A DNA stretch of 64,000 nt from Podocnemis expansa (GCA_007922195.1 ML682234.1:358780-422779), one strand, 5' to 3'; shown: positions 44,107 through 55,673, numbered from the stretch's first letter. Numbers and translations are program-made. The notes: generated from the letters alone by a model not told the origin.

Positions 44107-44535
44107 GGGTATGTCTACTAAGTAAAACTGTTATTTTGAAATAACCCATTTCAAAATAACTCATTTTGAAATAAAATCCTTATTTCGAAATAAGTTAATT
44201 CGAATTAAGGGAAAACCTGCTTTTGAAACGGCTGTTATTTCAAAATGGTTATTTTGAAATAAGGCCCTTCGGACATGTTTTTTCAAAACAGTTGTTTCAA
44301 AACAATGGTGGTGTTTCGAAACAACGTGTCCAAATGCCATTGTTTCAAAACAACTATTTCGAAACAACAGCTATTTCGATTTCCTGCTAGGTTTAATGGT
44401 TTCGAAACAATGGCTGTTATTTCAAAATAACGGGTCCCATTGTTTTGAAATAACGATACATCGTGTGGACATGAGAAATTTTATTTCAAAACAATGGCTG
44501 TTGTTTTGAAATAAAACTCACATCTGAACACAGCC
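44107..44535. mobile_element. Foldback MITE, TTTCGAAA word, TSD TAG
   Basis: 429 bp from GGGTATGTCTACT to TGAACACAGCC, with TAG at 44104-44106 and 44536-44538. The arms are TTATTTCGAAATAA and GTTTCGAAAC words, with an AATTCGAATT segment near 44196-44205, so two words occur in one element. Confidence 0.82.
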
Positions 44536-44812
44536 TAGGAGGAAAGCTCAGCCCCAGCACCCTGGCCGGGGTGTGGATCTGCACCCTGGCTAAAGAGGGA
44601 GGAGGTCTCTAGGGGAGGTGCAGGGGTTCACCCCGCATCTCCCACTGCTTCCTGGCGTGGCGGGGGCATGGATCGGGGAACCTCGGCCGCAATCAGGTCC
44701 TTGCCTCTGCCAGTCAGGGAAGCAGCAGGGGAAGCAATGCACCCATGATCCCTACCCCCACCACTTGGGGAAGCTGCAGAGGAAGCCAGGGCACCCCCAA
44801 TCCCTGTCTGCA
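44536..44812. other. GC-rich spacer
   Basis: Contains AGCACCCTGG motifs that also occur in the interior of large MITEs (43.71, 44.08 and 46.30 kb). No gene. Confidence 0.4.
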
Positions 44813-44975
44813 CTTAATGCAGTGTGGCCTCACTATGTCGACTTAATAAGGTCTACTTAAAGTTGACTTTAAGTAGACTTTATTAAGTCGACTTAGCTTT
44901 TGTAGTGCAGATATAGGCTCTTCTACCTACTTCTACAACCACCACCAAGCAACTGAAGTGCTGACCAAATAGGAG
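44813..44975. repeat. Inverted repeat, left arm (with MITE half)
   Basis: Reverse complement of 47063-47225. The arm includes AAGTCGACTT-word MITE sequence, a terminus GTGCAGATATAGGC, and ~50 bp of ordinary flank (the ctacctacttcta..ccaccaagcaactg block). Because flank is shared as well as the MITE, this is an inverted duplication, not two independent insertions. Confidence 0.75.
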
Positions 44976-44994
44976 AGACAGTGGCAGGGGACTG

Positions 44995-45235
44995 GGTGGG
45001 AACATGCCCCTGCCAGGGGGCCATGTTGCCACGCCTCCCATGTTGCCCCTCTCCTAAATGGAACTAGCAAGTCCCGTGTACGGTCATGCTAATTCGATGT
45101 GGGTTGTTTTTTTCTAATGTGTGCAGACCCGTTAAATTAATTTAACTGAAATTGATTTAACAAGTTTTATTTCACTTTGGTTAAAACAATTTAAGTTAAA
45201 TCGACTTAACCACCTACGTGTGAACATAGCCATAG
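44995..45235. mobile_element. Foldback MITE right half, AAATCGATTT-like word
   Basis: The core (ACATGCCCC..GGCCATGTTGCCACGCC..TGTTGCCCCTCTCC, 45002-45052) is followed by CTAGCAAGTCC..GGTCATGCTAATTCG, then TTAAATTAATTTAA and TTAAATCGACTTAA words and the right end ACGTGTGAACATAGCC (about 45215-45231). The left half is not distinguishable. Confidence 0.65.
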
Positions 45236-45423
45236 CCTCTTGAAATGAAAGGCACTGCATTAGTGTAAGACAGGCACCTTGAGCCTCCCTGTAGAGGCAC
45301 TTGGCTGCTGTCTTTCCCAACTGCCTCACTTTGCAGGCAGGCAGGCAGACAGATATTGAAATCCCTGGCCCCTTAGCAGGGCAGGTAGACAAATGTGACT
45401 GTCTCTAGGGGTGTTGAGACTAA

Positions 45424-45591
45424 GGCTATGTTCACAGGGGGAGGGCTTGTTTCAAAACAAGACATTTCGAAACAAGCTGTTTCAAAATAATTCTTTATTG
45501 CGAGACACCTTATTTTGAAGGACAAAAACAGTGTCCTTGAAATAAGGGAGTGAAATAGCAGGTCCACAGTGTGAACATGCTATTTTGCTGG
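45424..45591. mobile_element. Foldback MITE left half, TTTCGAAA word
   Basis: Begins GGCTATGTTCACAG, then GTTTCAAAAC/TTTCGAAAC words and the GAAATAGCAGG..GAACATGCTATTTT hairpin, equal in layout to 43362-43545. It runs into the GC palindrome. No right half was found. Confidence 0.7.
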
Positions 45592-46240
45592 GGAGGGGAC
45601 TGCAGGCACCCACAGAGTGCAGCACAGAGGGGCGTTGCACCCCACAGGTACCTGCAGAGGGCTGCAGCCACCCACAGGGTGAGGCATGGGGCTGCGCTGC
45701 ACCTCGCGGGTGCCTGCACAGGGCTGCAGTCACCGGCCAGGTGAGGCGCAGCGGGGCACCTCACCATGGGGGTTTAAAGCCCGGGCTGTCCCCAAACCTG
45801 GCGACAGGGTCCCAGGCGCCTGGCTGGAGCCAGCTGCTGCAGGGACCGGAGTGAGCGCTGGCCCCCGGGATTCCCCAGCGCAGCCGCTCCTGCCAGGGGC
45901 GGGGCTGGGTATTCCTGGGTATCCCCGGCCCTGCCTCTGGCAGGAGTGGGGGCGCTGGGGATTCTGGTGACCGGCGCTCACTCCAGCCCCTGAAGCAGCG
46001 GGCTCCAGCCAGGCGCCTGGGACCCCGCTGCCAGGTTTGGGGGCAGCCCGGGCTTTAAACCCCCGGGGTGAGGTGCCCCACTGCGCCTCACCTGGCGGAT
46101 GCCTGCAGCCCTGTGCAGGCACCCGTGGGGTGCAGTGCAGCCCCGTGCCTCACCCCGCGGATGCCTGCTGTCCCCTGCAGACACCCACGGGGTGCAGCAC
46201 CCCTCTGCGCTGCACCCTGCGGGTGCCTGCAGTCCCCTCT
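45592..46240. repeat. Long GC-rich palindrome
   Basis: Two arms of about 315-320 bp (45592-45912 and 45925-46240), reverse complements with scattered mismatches, meet at a short centre near 45915. Inside each arm, ~36 bp units (GTGCCTGCA..GGTGAGGC types) are also repeated. Open frames appear on both strands because of composition and symmetry, and I regard none as genes. It is joined to a MITE half on the left. Confidence 0.85.
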
Positions 46241-46259
46241 GCCGGCCAGCAGACACCAC

Positions 46260-46900
46260 TCAGCACCCTGGCTAGGGTGCTGAGGGTTCCCTGGCCAGGG
46301 TGCTGAGGGGGCAGCCCTTCCTCCCAGGGTGATTAGCACCCTGTGAGAGAGGCAGGGCCAACAGACTGGGTAAGTCTTCCTCCAAAGATAATTCCTCCAG
46401 GTCACATCCAGACTTGTTGGGGCAGTCGTCACTGGCAAGGGGAAGCTTGTTTAGGTCACAGGAGACTGATTGGCAACAAGGGGCTGCAGGTTCCCCCGGT
46501 GGTGGTGGTGGTGGTGGTGACCAGGGCAGTTCTAGGGATTCCTCTGGGCTTTTCCACTGTGGTGGCTTCCTTGGCCCTTCCATCACTGGTAGATCCAGGT
46601 GGCCATCCAGTCCCCAAGGTGCCAGAAGATTCTCAGCAGAACAGGTCTCCTGAAGGGGCTGTGGAGAAAGCAGAGGATCATCCTTCTTTGTCTGTCAAGC
46701 CCTAACTGAGCTCCAGGGTTTGCATTTTATACTTCTTGTCCCACCCACCTATCTCCATCCTAACAGACAGGCTGACCCTGGCTCTGCGCCTTAGGGGTGA
46801 GGCTGCATTGTGTGTCTGTCTGTCACAGGAGGCCATCTTGCCTCCCTCTATAAGGCGGCCGATCTTGTCTTCTTGCAGTTCGGTAATTTTTTTCTTTTTT
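46260..46900 (+). repeat. Unclassified dispersed repeat, copy 2
   Basis: Plus-oriented relative of 5773-6310: a GGTGG run (46499-46519), a tagggattcctctgg block, a cttccttggccct block, and GGAGGCCATCTTGCC at 46835. An open frame at 46343-46705 is in register with the frame of copy 1 but has no recognised domain. Confidence 0.5.
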
Positions 46901-47062
46901 TAATTTCAGAAAGATTTTATGTAGTTATAAGTCAAACATAACTGAACAAATCTGGTCTAGAGAAACACAGACAAAATGCATTCTAAACTAAGACTCACTC
47001 TTTTAAGAACCTTACAAATTTAGGTAATTCAAACCACAGGCTGGCTGGTTTCATTCAGCCAG

Positions 47063-47225
47063 GCTCTCCTATTTGGTCAGCCCTTCAGTTGCTTGGTGGT
47101 GGTTGGACAAGTAGGTAGAAGAGCCTATGTCTGCACTACAAAAGCTAAGTCAACTTAAAGTCAACTTTAAGTAGACCTTATTAAGTCAACATAGTGAGGC
47201 CACACTGTATTAAGTTGACTTCATA
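47063..47225. repeat. Inverted repeat, right arm
   Basis: Reverse complement of 44813-44975, see there. Spacer between the arms about 2.1 kb. Confidence 0.75.
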
Positions 47226-47458
47226 AAGTCAACTTAAATGTCACCAGTGCACTAAGTTGACTTTATAATGTCGACTTTAATGCCCACATTGTGTTAAATG
47301 GACTTTATAAAGTTGAATTAACCCTTAAACTCAACTTAAAAGGCAGGAGTTATTAAGTTGACTTGAGGCAGCTCTTAAGTCGACTAATGAACTCCAAAAG
47401 TGCCCAAGGCGTTGCTAAAGTCAACTTACGTCAACTTAAGCTCGTAGTGTAGACATAT
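47123..47458. mobile_element. Foldback MITE, AAGTCGACTT word
   Basis: About 336 bp from GCCTATGTCTGCACTAC to CGTAGTGTAGACATATAC. The arms use AAGTCAACTT/AAGTTGACTT, mostly decayed from AAGTCGACTT. Its left end overlaps the inverted repeat arm. Confidence 0.72.
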
Positions 47459-48409
47459 ACAGAAAGAGCATGGCAAATGTCTCTTCTCCCCTCTGGGGCT
47501 TTTCTGTCCTCCAGGAGGCAGGTGACAGTGTCCTCACAGATACACCCATATTTTGAGCCAGTAAGGGTGACCTTCTCGATGTTCCAAGGTGGTTAAGGGA
47601 AGGCAGCTGACTCACCATGATAGTCCAGTTTCTTCCATGATGCTCAAAGCAGTCCTCTGGTCCTGGGGGGCTGAGCCGGGTCTGTCCTCTACATGCCCGA
47701 ACAAGATGTGACCTATCCCTCTTCTTCTGGAGGAAATTTGCCTGTATATATGTTTCTAGCCATGAGGAAACAGCTTTGGAAATATTGCATAGTGGCACCT
47801 CATAAGTATAAACATGACATTAGAACAAACCTGTTACTATAACAACAATGATCAGTACCTCCTGAGTATTCCAAAGACATCTAATGTGACATGCTTTGCA
47901 TTATACAGTACACAATTTTATAGCTGATAAAGTCATAAATATGTAGCCAATGAACACATAAATCAGGATTTGTATAAAATAGTTGATAAATAGGTAGGGT
48001 ACAAGAATTGTTGTCATAGGTTAGATGTTTAGATTATTGTTAGGTTATTGTGCCAGTATACAAGGATTATTCTCCCAGTATAACACACAATGAACAAACA
48101 AAGCCAGTAAGAAAGGGTTACAGAAAAAAGTAATCCATTTTTGAGTGCTTATAGTAAGGTACTTACAGCAGTCTTTAGACATGAACATAAAACATGCCTA
48201 AGTTTTAAGGAAGATGACCTTTTACAAATTCCATAACTCAATGAAACAGAGAGTTTATAAACAAAGATAATTTTTTTGCAACCAAGTTTGTATTATTTTT
48301 CCTGTAGCTTCTCTCTTTTGCTCAATCACTAAAGGGGGGATAAACACAAGCCTTCCTTATTTGTAAATGTAGTTCTATCTATTAGATCATGCTGCCTCTC
48401 TATTTTTCA
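47459..48409. other. Unassigned spacer
   Basis: The minus-strand open frame 47436-47798 runs into the MITE and shows no domain. 47820-48400 is AT-rich with no gene seen; it could contain a decayed retroelement end. Confidence 0.4.
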
Positions 48410-49934
48410 CACAACAGATGAAACTTTTACTATAACTTTTCCAGCAGCCTTATTCACATCCTTGTTCCTTTGGTTAACATTCAGAGAGTTCCACATGGGG
48501 ATCACCACAGTGTAGAACACAAAGATCATTTTGACTTCATCCAGAGATTAACTGGAGGTGGGCCATAGACACATGAAGACCAATGAACAAAGTGATGGTC
48601 TTCACATGGGATACATAAGCGGGGAAGATTATATGCCTGAAGTCATAGGAATGGATCCTCAGGATGCTGAAGAATATGTACACGTAAGAGAGGAGGTTGA
48701 TTATCATGGTACTAAGTCCAATAAAGGTGGCTGTGGTAAACAGCACAAGCACACTACTATAAGCACTGGAGCAGGAAAGTTTCAGGAGTGAAGGGATGTC
48801 ACAGAAGAAATGATTGTTGGCATATGAGTGATAAGATAAAGGGAACACTGAGACAATGGGTACTAATGGGCTCACAGTGACCATAACATAACTCTCCCAC
48901 CCCTGCCTCTGACCACTTGGCCACAAACAGTCTGAAATGTGAGGACACTAGAGAGTAGAAGATTAAAAATGGCCATGTAGGATCATGGGAGCCAGGAGGT
49001 AACATTCAACAATCAACAATCATGTACACACTGCAGAAGCACATTTGTGGTGCACATACAGCATAGGAAATTGATTTTCTCTCTGCTTAGAAGTTCACCA
49101 GCACTTTCAAAGCAACAGATGAAGAAGCTGCAATGGCAAAGCTATTTGATTTTTGACAAAAAGAGGAACATGTTGAAAATCTGAAAGTAGAAAGAAACTT
49201 GGGGAAAGTGATCATGAAATGGTAGAGTTCATAATTCTAAAGAATGGGAGGACAGAGAAACCACCAAAATAAAGACAGTGGCTTTCAAGAAGGTAGAATT
49301 TAGCACACTCAGGGAGCTGGTAGGTAGGATCCCATGGGAAGCACCTGAAGAAAGTCGGCAGTTTTTCAGAGACATTATTAAGGGAACAAAAACAAACTAT
49401 TCCACTGCACAGGAAAGAGGAGAACTATGGTATGGGACCATGCAGGCTTAACAAGAACATGTTAAATAATCTAAAAAATTCCAATCTTTGTGGAAACTAG
49501 GCCACGTTACAAAGCATGAACCATAATCAAATAACACAGTTATGGAGGAGAAAAATTAGAAAGGTCAAGGCACACACTGAGATCAAACTAGGTGAAGAGA
49601 TAAAAGGTAACAAGAAACCATTCTTTGGATATATTAGAAACAAGAGGAAGAGCAAGGACCTTGTTGGATCATTATTCAATAAAGGAGCGGAAAACAGTAA
49701 TAGAAAATGCGGAAATGGCAGAGGAACTAAATGACTTTTCTGTTTTTGTGTTCACCAAGAAAACTGATGGCAATTGGACACTTGATATGATGAAGGGCAG
49801 TAAAAATAGGCTAGGACCAGAAACTAAAATCAGGAAAGAACAAGTTAAAAGTTGAACAAGACTTCAAAGAGAAACAGATGAACTCGAATTAATATGCAAA
49901 ATAATTCTGTGAAAGCAGGATTGAATCGAGACGA

Positions 49935-50385
49935 TGCATATGTCTACACATCTCTTTTATTTCTAAATAACACTGGTTATTTTGAAATAAAAGAGATTAG
50001 GTCCACACGACGTTTTCTTATTTCAAAATGACGGGATCCGTCATTTCAAAATAAGAACCGTCATTTCGAAAAAACTTAAACCTCATTCATTTTGAAACAG
50101 CTGTTATTTTGAAATGGTTATTTCAAAATAAAGCTGTTTGGACATGTTGTTTTGAAACAACTGGCCTTATTTTGAAATAACCATTTTGAAATAACAGCCA
50201 TTTCGATAGCAGGCTTTCCCTTAATTTGAATTAACATTTTGTTAATTTGAATTAACTTATTTTGAAATAAGGACTTTATTTCAAAATAACTCATTTTGTT
50301 AGTCTCAAAGTGCCACACGACTCCTTGTTTTTTTGCTGGACTAGACTAACATGGCTATCCCTTTGGAAATTGTGTAGACATAGCC
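49935..50385. mobile_element. Foldback MITE with nested PLE tail, TTTCGAAA word
   Basis: From GCATATGTCTACACAT to GTGTAGACATAGCC. TTTTGAAATAA words, with AATTTGAATTAA words near 50222-50255. A ~70 bp PLE tail (GTTAGTCTC..GCTATCCC, 50300-50369) is nested near the right end. It is located in the CR1. Confidence 0.72.
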
Positions 50386-50690
50386 TATGGGTTCTTTTCC
50401 CATTACAAAAGGTAATTTGACTTCAGGCTTCCCATGGTTTGAACCTAATAACTGCTCTGATTTGCTGTTACTGTATGACCTGATCCTATGTTTTACACCC
50501 CCTTGCATTTATTTTCATTCCATTCTGTAAGTTCACCCATCTTCGAAGCATCTGATGAAGTGAGATTTTCTCCCACGAATGCTCATGTGAAAAATAAATC
50601 TGTTAGTCTTAAAGTGCCACATGACTCCTTGTGTGTGTGTGGTTTTTCTTCCCCTGGACTAGACTAACATGGCTATTCCTTTGGATAGTA
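50386..50690 (+). mobile_element. PLE 3' fragment with hammerhead-like core
   Basis: Same order as the other PLE 3' ends. CTGATGA at 50552-50558, helix II arms GTGAGA/TCCCAC, GAAT at 50577-50580, followed by GCTCATG, tail to 50690 (CTAGACTAACATGGC). No coding sequence. Confidence 0.7.
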
Positions 50691-51224
50691 TCTTTGAAAA
50701 ATCATGGAAGACTTGAAAAATCCCAGAGACGGGCAAGTATTGTCCCCATCTATAGAAAGGAAAATATGGACAACCCAGGGAATTACACACCAATCAGCTT
50801 CACTTCTCTACCAGGAAAAATAATACAGCAAATATTTAAGGACTCTATACGCAAGCATCTAGAAGAGAATACGAGGTTAAGTGATAGTCATTGTGGATTT
50901 GTCAAGAACAAATCATGTCAAACCAATCTGATAACTTTCTATGACAGGGTAACAAGTTTTGTGGATATAGGCGAGGTGGTAGGTATGGTGTATCTAGACT
51001 TTAGTTAGGCTCTTGATATGGTCCTGCATCATGTTCTCATTGACAAATTAGGAGTCTGTAATCTAGAAGGAGTTGTCATAAGATAGGTGCACAACTGCTG
51101 GATAACCTCTTCCAAAATGTAGTTATCAATAGTTCAGTCACATTGGAAGGGCAGGGAACTGAATGGATCAGTTCTGGGTCCAACTCAGTTCAAAGTTCTC
51201 ATCAATGATTTAGCAAATGGCATA

Positions 51225-51587
51225 GCATATGTGTACACTGGAGACTTAAGTCTACTTAAGGAAGGTTATGTCGACCTACAGACTCCTGTGGCCACACTGG
51301 ATTTTTATTTATTTGATTCAATAACACCACCACTTAAGGTTGATTGAACACTTAAGTCAACCTTATTAAGTTGACTTACTCCAATGTAAACAGGGGAAAG
51401 CCCCTAAGTTGACCTAATTGGCCTCCAGGCCCCCTACTCCATCGACCTAGCACCTACCAATGTGGACAAAGGCAGTCAACAGGAGTTTTCAATGAGAGCT
51501 CTCTAAGTCAACCTAACAAGGTCAAATTTAAGTTGACTTAGAGTAGACCTAGTTAGACTTAACACAGCCTCCAGTGTAGTCATACCC
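51225..51587. mobile_element. Foldback MITE, AAGTCGACTT word, TSD ATA
   Basis: 363 bp from GCATATGTGTACACTGGAG to CTCCAGTGTAGTCATACCC. ATA is duplicated at 51222-51224 and 51588-51590. Its removal rejoins the CR1 reading GGCATAGCGAGTAC, as in the LINE. Words AAGTCGACCT/AAGTTGACTTA. TIR extends about 18 bp. Confidence 0.85.
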
Positions 51588-52676
51588 ATAGCGAGTACAC
51601 TTTTTAATTTTGCAGATGATACCTAGCTGGAAGAGGTTGAAAATGCTTTGGAGGATAGAATCACAATTCAAAATATTTTAGATAAACTCATGAAATGGTC
51701 TAAGGTAAATAGAATGAAATTCAGTATGAACCAATGCAAACTACTCCACTTCTGACAGAACAACAAGTTGCACGCATACACAATAGGCAATAACTCCACA
51801 CGAAGGCGTACAGCTGAAAGGCATGTAGGTATCATAGTGGATCATAATCTAAATCTAAGTTAGCAGTGTAATACTGCTGGGAGGGGGGAAAAACATATTC
51901 TGGGGTATATTAGCAAGAATATAAGAAAGACATGAGAAGTAATTCTTCCATTCTACTCTGGGCTGATTAGGCTTGAGCTGATGTATTGTGTCCAGTTCTG
52001 GGTGCCTCATTTCATGAAAGATTGGGGAAAATTGGAGAAAGTCAAGCAAAAATCAACAAATCTAACTAAAGGTCTGGAATACTTGACTTAAAAGGAAAAA
52101 ATTATTCTCCTTAACTGCTGATTATAGGAATCCTTTCCTAATGTCCAACATAAACCTCTCTTACTGTAATTTAAAGCCATTGCTTCTTGCTCTAACTGTC
52201 AAGATGATTAACCACTGGAATGAATTGTCCCTAAGCAGGTTGTGGAATCTCCATCATTGCAAGTATTTAAGAGCAGGTTAGACAAATACCTGTTAAGGAT
52301 GGTTTAAGATGGTATTTGGTCCTGCCATGGATGCACGTGATTGGACTCAATCTCTCATGATCTCTTCAAGTTCTGTTAAGACAAGGTCAATCAGACACAT
52401 GTTGCTGAGGGAGATGTATACGCAGCACAGAAGAGAGGAATCTATTGATATTAACAAAATCATGGCAATATTTTCCACCAGGGCAATAATTTATATTCCT
52501 TATAGTAAACTGAAAAGGGCAAATTTGAGATTACATGGATTTGAGAGTCCCAGAAGAATCAATATGTCAAATGATTTCAGGTTTCCTATGTCCTGCCCCT
52601 TACAGATAGTCTGTCTCTGTGAGGACAGAAGACAACGCATATAAGAGAGGGGATACACTGGGTCAATGTGTTACCA

Positions 52677-53426
52677 AGTTTGCCCACCAACTCAGGTATG
52701 CTCATTTACTAGGGATACTTCCTTTTGGGGGTGGGGAGAAAGGTTACAATTATATTAGTGTACTGCTTCTGTCACTTGTGTTTCTATATGGAGCTTACTT
52801 CTCCCTTCTACAAGCTCCCTTCAAATGGAGCCTCCCAGGACCTCAGTTTCCCAGGACTGGATTCTTCCAACCCAGATTCAAATAACCACCATCATATACA
52901 TCATATACACATTCATCAATTAACATGGTGCATCTGAGGGGATCAGGTCTATCAGCATTCTCAGCTGACCCCTTGTACATTACTGAATTCAGCAGGCTGG
53001 GTCACACCTCATTTCTGTGCTGCTACCTTTATGTGCCCTGGTACCACACCAGATGAGGCTTGTGCATGGATCTTAAGCATGATGAGCACACAACATTTTT
53101 CATCTTATATCCTTTATATGTCCCTGGACCCAATCATGCTTGTATCCCCATTAATGAGCACACCTTGCAGGATTTTGGGCATCACAGGGATCTTTGTCTG
53201 GGTAAAAGAAGCATTGCTGCAGCGTATATTGGAAATCCAAGAACAAAAAGGAAAGAGAATGAAGTTTTAAAAGAGTTTTGCAACTGGCTTGATTACAAAA
53301 GGTGTTTTATTGCTAAGTACCTAAAACTTACAATAATAATAGTAATAATTGCAAAAGAAGATAAAAGTACCCAAACAGTTACAGTATTAATAACCATACA
53401 AGGAAGGAAAAACACCCAGCTGCAAT
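52677..53426. other. Unassigned insertion-like sequence
   Basis: Similarity to the OR cassette stops at 52676 and resumes at 55968. This block starts TGTTACC and on the minus strand contains a GCAATAAAA polyadenylation-like motif (53302-53310), so it may be an LTR. Ends and target duplication were not found. The open frames have no domain. Confidence 0.3.
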
Positions 53427-53708
53427 GTCTACGCGTGCTTTTTAGTTCAGACTTGTTAGTCCAAATGAAAAAAGTCCAAGGTTAGGTGAAACTAGCCTCA
53501 GGCTATTTCAGACTAACTGTGGCTTTTTAGTTAGAACTAGTTGTATGGGGTAGTTCATACTAATGACTTAGTTTCCAGGTTTTTTTGTTCAAGATAAACC
53601 TTATTCCATGTCCACATCATGCCTAGTTTGAAATTAAAGTTTGAACTAAGTGCTTAGTCCAGACTAACCAGTTGAAGTTACTAGTTTGGACTAAACTTAG
53701 TCCAAACT
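53427..53708. mobile_element. Foldback MITE-like, TTTGGACTAA word
   Basis: The left end ATGTCTACGCGTGC is followed by words TTAGTCCAAA, TTTGGACTAA, AGTTCAGACT and AGTCTGAAA in both orientations, ending CTTAGTCCAAACTAG. It has the same layout as the other MITEs with a different word. Termini are incomplete, so the call is tentative. Confidence 0.55.
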
Positions 53709-54660
53709 AGGGGTATGTCTACACTCGGGCCCCATCTAATGCTGACACTGAGAAGTCTACATAACAAAACCAAAGCTGAAGGGCAGCACCTCACTCCATG
53801 CTCCAGCACTTGTGTCCTCACTGCTGTCTGTTACTCCCACTTTAGAAGCATTGCATTATGTGTAGGTGTCCCACAATGCAAGGAAGAGCTGGGGTTTGTG
53901 GGAAGTCAGCTATCCTACCATGATGCAATGCCCCCCTCTACTCCCCTTCTCGCAGAGAAACAGGAAGCGTTTTTCCTGCAGTGCGTGTGTAGCAGGGAGA
54001 GAAGAGCTGCCAGCCCCTGGGACTGCTTCACTTAGCCAAGGCAGAGAAAATATTAACCCCTCATTTCCAACCCCCAGGCAGCCCTGTCTGCACTGCAGAA
54101 AGTAGTGGCCCCATCAGGGAGGGAAAGAGCTGGGTGGCAGCAGTTGCTGGGCTCCTGAGGGGAAGCCCAGAGGTGGATGTGGCCTGCAGGAAACCTGGTG
54201 GTAGTGGATCATGGAATTAGTAGGAAGGGGAGCCCTGAGCCAGATGCAGGCCATATTTCCCTAGTGGTGGAGAGAGGACCCAGAGCTGGGGAGAGGGTTG
54301 CACAGCAGGGCCTTCGAGGTGGGAGCCTGCTGTGTGGGGTGTGGATTGACCAGGTCCCCCAGCATCAAGCCAGGGATCAGGACCAGGGTCAGTGGGCATG
54401 TGTGAGGGAGAAGGCAGACTATGTGGTGTAGGGGGTTTGCCCTGAGCAGCAGTGATGCCTTGTGAATTCATTCCTCTTCCCCTTCTGTCACCCACAAAGC
54501 GTTGTATCAAGGCACCAAAAATAAACGCACATATTGAAAAGAGCTATTGTTTTATTGTGTTCTAGGACCTGGACATTGCATCTCCTAGAAGAGTTATTGA
54601 AAAGGTCCTCCTGCATTTTCCCTTTAACCCACGGATCCCACAGACACACCGTCTGATATG

Positions 54661-54668
<8 letters not shown>
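53709..54668. other. Unassigned spacer with a MITE-type terminus
   Basis: GGGGTATGTCTACACTC at 53709 looks like the left end of another element, but no right end was found. The remainder, up to the microsatellite, is moderately GC-rich with no domain in its frames. Confidence 0.35.
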
Positions 54669-54719
<51 letters not shown>

Positions 54720-54742
54720 TTGTTCACGCCAGAAACTGATAT

Positions 54743-54773
<31 letters not shown>

Positions 54774-54785
54774 CCCACACACCAA
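54669..54785. repeat. (TC)n/(AC)n microsatellites
   Basis: (TC)n then (AC)n to about 54718; a second (TC)n(AC)n tract at 54740-54785. Confidence 0.95.
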
Positions 54786-55184
54786 AGCCCCACAGGCTGC
54801 GTCGACGCTGGCTCCTGCATGTTCCATTATCTGCTGGCAGAAAGGAGGGGGAAAGATACTTCATGGTGGTGAAAGAAAGCTGCAGCTTCCACCCAGCATA
54901 CATTACACGATCCATTGTCTACAGCCAAGCTTTAATGTCCAGCTGGATCTGCTCTGATCCCTCAGACAGAGACAAACAACTACAAGATCTCTATCAGGCA
55001 TTCCTGAAACTACAGTACCCAGCTGGTGAAGTGAAAAAACAAACTGACAGAGCCAGATGGGTACCCACGAGCTGCCTACTGGAGGATTAACCTGACAGAG
55101 AAAACAAGATAAATCCTCTGATCATCACCTACAGCCCACAACTTAAATCTCTCCAACACATCATCAAAGATCTACAACCTATCC

Positions 55185-55673
55185 TTGAAGATGATCCCAC
55201 ACTCAAGTCTTGGGAGGCAAGTCTATCCTTGCTTACAGACAGCCTCTCAGCCTGAAGCAAATACTCAGCCAGCAACCGAACACTCATACAACAGGAACAC
55301 CAGCCCAGGAACCTATCCTTGCAACAAACCCTGTTGCCAACTATTCTCACACATTGACTCCAGGGATACCATCACGGGCCCCAACCACATCAGCCACACC
55401 ATCAGGGACTCATTCACCTGCACATCCAATAATGTGGTATATGCTATCATGTGCAAGCAGTGCCCCTCTGCCATGTACATTGGGCAAACCAGAGTGTCCT
55501 TGCGTAAAAGGATAAATGGATTCAAAATGGTTATCAAAAATGGCAACATCCATAAACCAATAGGAAAACACTTCAACCTCTATGGACACTCAGTGGCAGA
55601 CTTGAGAGTTGCCATATGTCAAAAAGAAACTTCAAAAACAGACTTCAGTGTGAAACTGCAGAGTTGGAGCTAA
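55185..55673 (+). pseudogene. PLE GIY-YIG endonuclease fragment
   Basis: A 162-codon frame with the pre-domain Cys motif (PCNKPCCQLFSHI, about 47-59), then the GIY-YIG domain: VVYAIMCKQCPSAMYIGQTRVSLRKRING. Tyr of the YIG motif and Arg of the helix are present. The HFNLYGHSV block follows. In Penelope-like elements this domain follows the RT and nicks the target. Here the RT part is truncated and out of frame, so the copy is dead. The first methionine is not a biological start. Confidence 0.85.

Larger units (their letters stand above)
49140..52345 (+). mobile_element. CR1 LINE (plus strand), old, interrupted
   Basis: Decayed ORF2 pieces in order: the endonuclease end (near 49205, cf. SDHEMVEF), a frame at 49516-49734 (KPFFGYIRNKRKS), an RT frame at 50631-51008 (NPGNYTPISFTSLPGKI, VYLDFS), an NFADDT block near 51612 and the C-terminal part to about 52110, then a 3' UTR-like end. 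MITEs at 49935-50385 and 51225-51587 and a PLE end at 50386-50690 sit inside. Confidence 0.8.
48410..52676 (-). pseudogene. OR pseudogene C, split by a CR1
   Basis: TM3-TM7 remnants at 48410-49130 ([36 protein letters not shown]). The N terminus and TM1-TM2 lie at 52360-52676 (minus strand VYISLSNMCLIDL, cf. MYFFLSNLSLMD). A plus-strand CR1 of about 3.2 kb lies between, after the codons equivalent to 34440-34470 of pseudogene A. Frameshifts and a missing start are also present. Confidence 0.8.

Noticed and set aside
45585..46306. Open frames on both strands of the long palindrome
   Set aside because: They mirror each other because of the inverted symmetry and GC content.
54669..54785. Telomere-like or functional repeat
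   Set aside because: Simple (TC)n(AC)n microsatellites.
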